A stretch of 6,000 nt of DNA from assembly GCA_947459855.1 (NCBI GenBank), contig CANHFL010000089.1, positions 1-6,000 of the forward strand, read 5' to 3'. The notes below the pieces were generated by a model. The model ran no database searches and was not told the DNA's origin. It saw nothing but the letters and a program-made list of their open reading frames with translations. The first letter of the stretch is position 1; every line of letters starts with the position of its first letter. Source of the DNA: Planctomycetaceae bacterium. GTDB taxonomy: Bacteria; Planctomycetota; Phycisphaerae; Phycisphaerales; SM1A02. Shown here one piece after another: positions 1 through 6,000 of the stretch. The translations under genes were made by a program, and so were the position numbers.

Positions 1-875
1 AGCAGGGCTCGAGCGGCTCCAGCGCGGGCAGCGCGTCGGCGGTGGCGGCCGGAATCGTGCCGTTCGCGCTGGGCACCGAGACGCTCGGCTCGATCGTCAG
101 CCCATGCACCCGCTGCGGCGTGAGCGGCCTGCGTCCGACGTTCGGTCGCGTGCCGCGCACGGGCTGCATGTCGCTCAGCTGGTCGATGGACAAGGTCGGC
201 GCGATCGCGCGCAGCGCCGCGGACTGCGGCATCGTGCTCGGCGCGATCAACGGCCAGGACGACGGGGATCCGTCGAACGTCTCCGAGCCGTTCGCGTGGT
301 CGATGGACCAGGACGCGCGCGGGCTGCGCGTCGGGTACGTGCCCGCGTGGTTCGAGGGCGACGGCGCGGGGCATGCCGGCGCGCTGGACGCCCTGCGCGA
401 CGCCGGTGCGACGCTCGTGCCGCTGGCACAGCCCGCCGTCGACCCGACGCCGCTCACCGTGCCCCTGGTGGCCGAGGCCGCCGCGTGCTTCGAGGAGCTG
501 ACGCGCTCGGGTGCCGACGACACGCTGGCGTGGCAGGCCGACGAGGCGTGGCCGAACACGTTCCGGCAGGCGTGGTTCATCCCCGCGGTCGAGCTGGTGC
601 AGGCCTCGCGCCTGCGCCGCCGAGCGATGGAGGCGATGCACGGGTTCTTCGGCCAGGCCGACGCGGTCGTGTGCCCGCCCTTCGCGGGCAACATGCTGAC
701 GCTGACCAACGCGACGGGCCAGCCATGCGCGGTGGCGCGCTGCGGCTTCGAGGGCCCGCGCACGCCGCGCACCGTCACGGTGATGGCGCGGCTCTTCGAC
801 GAGGGCACCGCGATCCGCGTGGCCCAGGCGATCGAGCAGCGGCTGGGCGGGTGGGAGCGCACCCCGGAGCCGTGA
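1..875 (+). CDS. Amidase-signature family hydrolase, C-terminal part (5' end outside window)
   Basis: This enzyme should hydrolyse a carboxamide (C-N) bond using the Ser-cisSer-Lys triad of the amidase-signature family. The reading frame is already open at base 3, so the GTG at 42 is internal and the true start, with the catalytic Lys, lies upstream. The visible part begins inside the signature GSSAGSASAVAAG. The nucleophile Ser of GTETLGSIVSP is codon 90-92, and the expected cis-Ser, 24 residues earlier, is codon 18-20. The block GLRPTFGRV and a C-terminal part with LTLTNATGQP and a FDEGTAIRVAQAIEQ-like helix match the family to its usual end. The signature reads LGSIV instead of the common GGSIR, a pattern I associate with a GatA-like amidase branch rather than true GatA. 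The substrate is unknown. About 290 residues are visible, against roughly 450-550 for a full enzyme. The stop is one base before the porin start, so an operon is likely. Confidence 0.9.
   Translation, partial: QGSSGSSAGSASAVAAGIVPFALGTETLGSIVSPCTRCGVSGLRPTFGRVPRTGCMSLSWSMDKVGAIARSAADCGIVLGAINGQDDGDPSNVSEPFAWSMDQDARGLRVGYVPAWFEGDGAGHAGALDALRDAGATLVPLAQPAVDPTPLTVPLVAEAAACFEELTRSGADDTLAWQADEAWPNTFRQAWFIPAVELVQASRLRRRAMEAMHGFFGQADAVVCPPFAGNMLTLTNATGQPCAVARCGFEGPRTPRTVTVMARLFDEGTAIRVAQAIEQRLGGWERTPEP
866..869 (+). promoter_or_regulatory. Ribosome binding site for the porin gene
   Basis: GGAG sits 7 bases before the TTG at 877, inside the last codons of the amidase gene. It supports TTG as the porin start and suggests that ribosomes finishing the amidase reinitiate on the porin. 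Confidence 0.55.
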
Positions 876-876
876 C

Positions 877-2352
877 TTGACGGGCGCAACGACCATCCTC
901 GCGGCCACGCTCGCGCTGAGGCAATCGGCGGGAGATGCCGCGGCCCAAGCCGACGGCGGCACCCCGCCCGTCGCGTCGTGGCAGCGGATGTTCGCGCCGC
1001 GCAACCCCGTGTCGCCACCGCCGGACGACCCGGACCTGATGATGCGGCAGGTCGGGCCGGCCGGCACCATCGACCTGTGGCGCATGCGCGGCCGCTTCGA
1101 GGAGAGCACGCTGACGCAGCTGCTTGATCCGAAGGTGCACGGCATGCGGTGGTTCCCCAAGGAAACCGCGGAAATCATGCCGTACCTGGCGGCGTCCAAC
1201 CAGGTGGGCGGCGACTGCCTGCACCAGGGCGCGCTGTTCGACGGCGACCCGGTCTCGAACGCCGCCCAGGCGGTCAAGAACGCCTTCGCCGAGTACGGCA
1301 TCAACTACGCCATCTGGCAGGCCTACGACTTCAGCGCGCTCTCGCACGCGCTGCCCGGGCGGCAACGGACGCTGAACGCGTGGGGCGTGCAGGTCACCAC
1401 GCGCACGAACATCTTCTCGAGCGACGAGCTGACCGGCACGAACGGATGGCTGATACTGGGCGCGAACGCGGGCATCGGGCTCGGGGTCGATGCCAACGTG
1501 CAGACGCCGCAGACGAACATCGGCGCGCAGGGCCAGACGCTCGGGTCGCTCTACGGCGACAGCATCTACCTGACCCAGTGCGCGTGGCAGCAGTCGTTCT
1601 TCGACGGCACGCTGCTCGCGATGGGCGGCATGCTGGACCCGGAGTACGTCTGCGACCTGAACACGTACTCGAACAACCCCTACAACCAGCTGCTCAACAA
1701 CGAGTTCATCAACCAGGCCACCATGCCGTGGACCTGCCAGAGCCTGGCGGTCGTCGTGCAGTGGCAGCCCATCGAGAGCTTCTACGCCATCTGGGCGCTG
1801 GCCCAGAACAACCTGCCTCCCGGCGGCGACGCGTTCAACATGCTGAGCTGGGACGACATGACCACGATGTTCGAGTTCGGGCTCATCGATCCCGAATTCC
1901 TCGGCATGGGCCGCGGGGTGCTGCGCGTGCTGCCCTACGGCGCGACGGTCGACGGCCAGGGCGGATTCGGCTGCGACTTCAACGTCGAGCAGCAACTCTG
2001 GAAGGACGGCCCGCTGGGGATCTTCTGCCGCGCGGGCTTCGGCAACCCGGACGTCACGATCCAGGGCGGCGCGCGCACGCAGGTCTCCGGCGGCCTGGTG
2101 CTGGCCGGACAGACGGACGAAGTCTTCATGAAGAGCGACCAGGCGTACCTGGCGGGCGGGGTGTACTGGATGCAGGCCGCGGACCCCCTCGCGCTGCACC
2201 CGCAGGAGTGGGGCTTCGAGCTCACCTACGTGTTCCAGCTGACGCAGACCGTCACGCTCCAGCCGGACCTCCAGTTCGTGCTCAACCCGCTCTACAACAC
2301 GTCGGCCAGCAACGCGGCGGTGTTCACGCTGCAGGTCAACTGCACCTGGTGA
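877..2352 (+). CDS. OprB-family carbohydrate-selective porin
   Basis: This is an outer-membrane beta-barrel porin, probably passing sugars or other small solutes. The OprB homology runs from about residue 130 (AFAEYGINYAIWQAYDF) to the end at 491. It includes GGMLDPEYVCDLNTYSNN, which matches the family's region after 'GKIDP', then a QQLWKDGPLGIFCRAGF-like block, and TLQPDLQFVLNP, the hallmark late-strand motif. The chain ends in Trp, an acceptable barrel-assembly signal in place of the usual Phe. The start is TTG at 877, supported by GGAG at 866-869. It gives a hydrophobic N-terminus (TTILAATLAL) and likely signal cleavage near AAAQA, although the n-region has no Lys or Arg. The next ATG, codon 38, would remove the signal. 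Residues about 25-130 match nothing I recognise. Seven Cys (114, 235, 259, 287, 366, 384, 489) are unusual for a porin. The gene follows the amidase gene after one base. Confidence 0.88.
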   Translation: MTGATTILAATLALRQSAGDAAAQADGGTPPVASWQRMFAPRNPVSPPPDDPDLMMRQVGPAGTIDLWRMRGRFEESTLTQLLDPKVHGMRWFPKETAEIMPYLAASNQVGGDCLHQGALFDGDPVSNAAQAVKNAFAEYGINYAIWQAYDFSALSHALPGRQRTLNAWGVQVTTRTNIFSSDELTGTNGWLILGANAGIGLGVDANVQTPQTNIGAQGQTLGSLYGDSIYLTQCAWQQSFFDGTLLAMGGMLDPEYVCDLNTYSNNPYNQLLNNEFINQATMPWTCQSLAVVVQWQPIESFYAIWALAQNNLPPGGDAFNMLSWDDMTTMFEFGLIDPEFLGMGRGVLRVLPYGATVDGQGGFGCDFNVEQQLWKDGPLGIFCRAGFGNPDVTIQGGARTQVSGGLVLAGQTDEVFMKSDQAYLAGGVYWMQAADPLALHPQEWGFELTYVFQLTQTVTLQPDLQFVLNPLYNTSASNAAVFTLQVNCTW

Positions 2353-2394
2353 GGCCCGCCGGGAGGCATCGGTCGCCCGGGTAGCCTGTGCCCT

Positions 2395-2416
2395 GCGCGG
2401 GACCGACGCCCCGCGC
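2395..2416 (+). other. Small GC-rich hairpin between porin and thioredoxin genes
   Basis: A perfect 7-bp inverted repeat, GCGCGGG (2395-2401) and CCCGCGC (2410-2416), encloses an 8-base loop. No T run follows, so it is not a convincing intrinsic terminator. It lies 12 bases before the ribosome binding site of the next gene and could be a weak 5' leader structure, an mRNA-stabilising end for the porin transcript, or chance in GC-rich DNA. Nothing else in the 90-base gap (2353-2442) stands out, and I see no clear -35/-10 pair. Confidence 0.3.
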
Positions 2417-2428
2417 TCCGCTTACCCA

Positions 2429-2435
2429 GAAAGGG
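2429..2435 (+). promoter_or_regulatory. Ribosome binding site for the thioredoxin-domain gene
   Basis: The purine run GAAAGGG ends 7 bases before the ATG at 2443. It supports this start, and no in-frame ATG, GTG or TTG lies nearby upstream. Confidence 0.5.
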
Positions 2436-2442
2436 CCTTCCG

Positions 2443-3753
<1,311 letters not shown>

Positions 3754-3788
3754 GCGCCCGGTTCCCGCCGACGCGCAACGTGAACGCC

Positions 3789-3817
3789 AGGGGCCCCGCG
3801 CGATGCGGGGCCCCTTT
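3789..3817 (+). terminator. Strong hairpin terminator, probably shared by convergent genes
   Basis: A perfect 11-bp stem, AGGGGCCCCGC (3789-3799) with GCGGGGCCCCT (3805-3815), closes a 5-base GCGAT loop and is followed by TT (3816-3817). It starts 36 bases after the thioredoxin gene stop. On the minus strand it begins immediately after the peptidase stop (3817-3819), so it may stop transcripts from both sides. The T run is short on the plus strand and absent on the minus strand, where GGCGTTCACG follows. Confidence 0.75.
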
Positions 3818-5097
3818 CACCTGGTGGGGGCCGCGGTCGCCTTGGCCTGGAGCAGCAGGCGCATCGCCTCGTCGGACGCGCCGGAGACGATCCGCCGGAT
3901 GCGGGCGTCCGGGGTCGCCGATCCGAGCTCGTAGGTGATGCCGGGGACTCCCAGCTCCTCGAACGCCCATCGCTTGAACGTCCACTCGTTCACGTTGTGC
4001 GAGCCGGTGCTCTCCACCACGTAGTCGGGGAACCGCGCCTGGATCGCCGCCGCCCACTGCGAGGCGAAGCGCGGAGGGAAGGTGCGCTCGTCCTCCCTCG
4101 GCAGGTAGAGGATGTCCTTGTTGGTGGCGTGGAAGTCGAGCGCCAGCCAGACGCGCGCGCCGGGGCGGGCCCGCAGCGCCAGGATGGCATCGCGCACGGC
4201 ACGTACCTCGGGTTGCGTGAACGGGCCCCAGTCGCGGTTCGCGTCGACGGCGCCGAGCGTGCTGCGCCACTGGCCCTCGTCGACGCCGTCGGGATTCACG
4301 ACGGGCACCAGCGCGACCCGGAACGCGGCGCGGAACGCGCGGGCGCGCTCGGACGCGCCGGTGGCCTCGTCCATGAACGCCATCAGGCCCACGGACCCCG
4401 AGACCTCGGGCGGATGCTGGCGGCCGATCACGACCACCCAGTCCTCGGGCGCGCCGGGCGCGGCGAACTCGAACAGGCGGATCGGCCGACCGCCCCGGCT
4501 GGTGCCGATGGTGCGGACCACGGCGCCCATGCGCGCGGCGGTGGCGTCGGCCCAGGCGCCGATCGCGTCGTTCCCGACCATGCGGTTGCTGGCGACCCAC
4601 TTCGCGGACGGGCCGACGTTCAGCCGGAGCGTGCACTCGCGCGCACCGGACCTCCCGGTCCAGTCGGCGTCGGGCACACGGGTCCACCCGCGCCCGTCGG
4701 CGCTGGTCCACGGGTGCGGCCGCGTGGTCGCGGTGGCGATCACGATGCGCACCGTGACGTCCGTGGGCGCGTCGGCGCGGATGCGGAACGCGTACCAGGG
4801 GCTGGGGTTGATGGGCTCGTTCTCCGGCGTGATGGTGATGCGGTAGTCGTGCGGACCGACCTCCTCGCACCGGTTGACGCGCGCGCCGGGGAACCGGTTG
4901 TCGATGGTGACGGCGGGCGATGCCCCGGCGAACGCCCATTCGCGGCGTTCCTGCAGGATGGCGGCGCGGGCGGGTGCGGGCGCGCCCGCCCCGGGCACGG
5001 CGACCGGCGCCTGGCAGGCCACGGGCAGCGCCAGCGACGCGAGGGCGGCGATCCGCACGAAACCGCGCAACGTGGGCCGGTGTCCGGGTGCACTCAT
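3817..5097 (-). CDS. Exported (probable lipoprotein) M14 zinc carboxypeptidase
   Basis: This is a zinc metallopeptidase predicted to remove C-terminal residues from peptides. All M14 landmarks are present: zinc ligands H228 and E231 in RQHPPE, third ligand H323 in ALDFHATNKD, substrate-binding N287/R288 in VDANRDW after the VNPDGV motif, and catalytic E390 in TYELGS. Residues about 50-165 look like the beta-sandwich N-domain of cytosolic-carboxypeptidase-like M14 enzymes (PWYAFRIRADAPTDV). The N-terminus (VRIAALASLALPVAC) is a signal sequence. Cys28 could be lipidated, although Pro at -3 makes the lipobox imperfect, and ordinary cleavage is possible. The ATG at 5097 lacks a clear ribosome binding site. 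In-frame TTG (5070) or GTG (5058) starts would still keep the signal. The substrate is unknown. The gene converges on the thioredoxin gene and diverges from the fucosidase gene with 17 bases between start codons. Confidence 0.88.
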   Translation of the reverse strand: MSAPGHRPTLRGFVRIAALASLALPVACQAPVAVPGAGAPAPARAAILQERREWAFAGASPAVTIDNRFPGARVNRCEEVGPHDYRITITPENEPINPSPWYAFRIRADAPTDVTVRIVIATATTRPHPWTSADGRGWTRVPDADWTGRSGARECTLRLNVGPSAKWVASNRMVGNDAIGAWADATAARMGAVVRTIGTSRGGRPIRLFEFAAPGAPEDWVVVIGRQHPPEVSGSVGLMAFMDEATGASERARAFRAAFRVALVPVVNPDGVDEGQWRSTLGAVDANRDWGPFTQPEVRAVRDAILALRARPGARVWLALDFHATNKDILYLPREDERTFPPRFASQWAAAIQARFPDYVVESTGSHNVNEWTFKRWAFEELGVPGITYELGSATPDARIRRIVSGASDEAMRLLLQAKATAAPTR

Positions 5098-5114
5098 CCG
5101 CGCGAGGATAGAGA
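5098..5114. promoter_or_regulatory. 17-base divergent start region of peptidase and fucosidase genes
   Basis: Only 17 bases lie between the two divergent start codons. They hold the fucosidase ribosome binding site and leave no room for two promoters, so each promoter must lie inside the opposite gene's 5' coding region, or the peptidase starts further in. I cannot identify a -35/-10 pair with confidence. Confidence 0.35.
5104..5108 (+). promoter_or_regulatory. Ribosome binding site for the fucosidase gene
   Basis: GAGGA lies 6 bases before the ATG at 5115 and supports that start. The next in-frame ATG (5172) falls within the signal peptide and has no comparable purine run. Confidence 0.6.
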
Positions 5115-6000
5115 ATGCGGCCCGTGCAGACCCCCGCCGCCCTCGCCGCCGCCATCACCACCACCCTCGCCATGGCACCTTTCGCCGCCGACGTGAAGCC
5201 CCCCGCCCCGATCGCCCCCCTGCCCACGCCGGCGCAGCGCGCATGGCAGGACATGCGCTTCACGGGCTTCATCCACTTCGGGCCCAACACGTTCACCGAC
5301 CGCGAGTGGGGCCACGGCGACGAGCCGGCCGCCGCCTTCGCCCCGAAGGCGCTCGACGCGCGCCAGTGGGTTCGCGTCATGAAGGACGCCGGCATCACGG
5401 GCGTGGTGATCACCGCGAAGCACCACGACGGCTTCTGCAACTGGCCCACCGCCAAGAGCACGCACTCGGTGAAGTCCAGCCCCTGGCGGGACGGCAAGGG
5501 CGACGTCCTGCGCGAACTGAGCGACGCCTGCCGCGAGGCCGGGCTCAGGTTCGGCGTCTATCTCTCGCCATGGGACCGCAACAACCCCGCCTACGGCACG
5601 GGCGAGCCCTACAACGCGTACTTCCGCGACCAGCTGCGCGAGGTGCTGACGAACTATGGGCCGGTGCACGAGGTGTGGTTCGACGGCGCGTGCGGCGAGG
5701 GCCCCAACGGGAAGAGGCAGGTCTACGACTTCCCCAGCTTCGAACGCGTGGTGCGCGAGTGCCAGCCCGGCGCCGTGATCTTCAGCGATGTCGGCCCCGA
5801 CGTCCGATGGGTCGGCAACGAGCAGGGCTGGGCCGGCGAGACCAACTGGGCCATGCTCAAGGTCAAGGGCCACGGCCGCGGCGCCGACAACCCGCCCTCC
5901 ACGAGGAGCCTGAACGAGGGCGACGAGGACGGCGAGGCATGGATCCCCGCCGAGTGCGACGTCAGCATCCGGCCGGGCTGGTTCTACCACGCCAACGAGG
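5115..6000 (+). CDS. Secreted alpha-L-fucosidase, GH29 (subfamily B-like), 3' end outside window
   Basis: This retaining glycosidase should release terminal alpha-L-fucose, probably alpha-1,3/1,4-linked if the subfamily B reading is right. The start ATG at 5115 has GAGGA upstream and gives a signal peptide (AALAAAITTTLAMAPFAA) with cleavage likely near residue 25. The GH29 barrel then follows: FIHFGPNTFTDREWG (H54), TAKHHDGFCNWPT (H103/H104), GVYLSPWDRN, and EVWFDGACGEG with the nucleophile D190. Next comes FSDVGPDVRWVGNEQGW, where E236 lies 46 residues after D190, about where subfamily B enzymes carry the acid/base Glu. ECDVSIRPGWFYH follows at the edge. These blocks are the ones I associate with subfamily B. 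The frame stays open for 295 codons to the window end, so the rest of the barrel and any C-terminal beta-sandwich or CBM domain are not visible. The gene is divergent from the M14 peptidase gene. Confidence 0.93.
   Translation, partial: MRPVQTPAALAAAITTTLAMAPFAADVKPPAPIAPLPTPAQRAWQDMRFTGFIHFGPNTFTDREWGHGDEPAAAFAPKALDARQWVRVMKDAGITGVVITAKHHDGFCNWPTAKSTHSVKSSPWRDGKGDVLRELSDACREAGLRFGVYLSPWDRNNPAYGTGEPYNAYFRDQLREVLTNYGPVHEVWFDGACGEGPNGKRQVYDFPSFERVVRECQPGAVIFSDVGPDVRWVGNEQGWAGETNWAMLKVKGHGRGADNPPSTRSLNEGDEDGEAWIPAECDVSIRPGWFYHANE

Noticed and set aside
1..875. Annotating the first gene as GatA, the glutamyl-tRNA amidotransferase subunit
   Set aside because: The signature differs from GatA (LGSIV), the next gene is a porin, and no gatB or gatC is visible; a general amidase is safer.
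104..880. A 258-codon plus-strand frame overlapping the amidase
   Set aside because: It is an out-of-frame Arg/Gly/Ala-rich reading of the amidase gene, with no conserved blocks.
775..2199. A 474-codon minus-strand open frame opposite the porin gene
   Set aside because: Its composition is Arg/Ala/Val/His-rich with no motif, while the plus-strand frame matches OprB throughout.
5094..5990. A 298-codon minus-strand open frame opposite the fucosidase gene
   Set aside because: The plus frame from 5115 encodes clear GH29 motifs to the window edge; the antisense frame has no recognisable domain.

Overview
This is a high-GC bacterial window (about 70% GC by eye, with strong G/C preference at third codon positions). 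It is densely packed with genes for exported or envelope proteins. The combination of an OprB-type outer-membrane carbohydrate porin, a TlpA-type thioredoxin with a long unrecognised N-terminal region, an exported M14 carboxypeptidase, a secreted GH29 fucosidase and a GTET-LGSI-type amidase points to a Gram-negative glycan-degrading bacterium. My best guess is Planctomycetota (Phycisphaerae-like). That is an inference from gene style, because no rRNA or other marker gene is present.

Layout. Positions 1-875 (+) hold the C-terminal part of an amidase-signature enzyme whose start lies left of the window. A carbohydrate porin follows at 877-2352 (+), after a single base and with a TTG start; the two are probably co-transcribed and translationally coupled. 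A 90-base gap containing a small hairpin leads to 2443-3753 (+), an exported protein with a C-terminal thioredoxin domain (WCGPC). A strong GC-rich hairpin at 3789-3815 separates it from a convergent gene at 3817-5097 (-), a probable lipoprotein M14 zinc carboxypeptidase. Only 17 bases separate that gene's start codon from the divergent start at 5115 (+) of a secreted GH29 subfamily-B-like alpha-L-fucosidase, which runs off the right edge at 6000.

How the genes may work together. The porin would pass small sugars or other small solutes through the outer membrane. The fucosidase would release terminal fucose from glycans, and the carboxypeptidase would trim peptides, so fucosylated glycoproteins or peptidoglycan-derived material are conceivable substrates. 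The thioredoxin protein could maintain thiols or disulfides in exported proteins, and the neighbouring porin unusually carries seven cysteines. All of these functional links are inferences from position.

I see no mobile element, CRISPR array, tRNA, rRNA or phage gene, and no gene-free stretch longer than 90 bases. I do not see a clear undescribed multi-gene system. The points most worth a second look are the very tight divergent start region at 5098-5114, the cysteine-rich porin, and the unassigned N-terminal regions of the porin and the thioredoxin protein.
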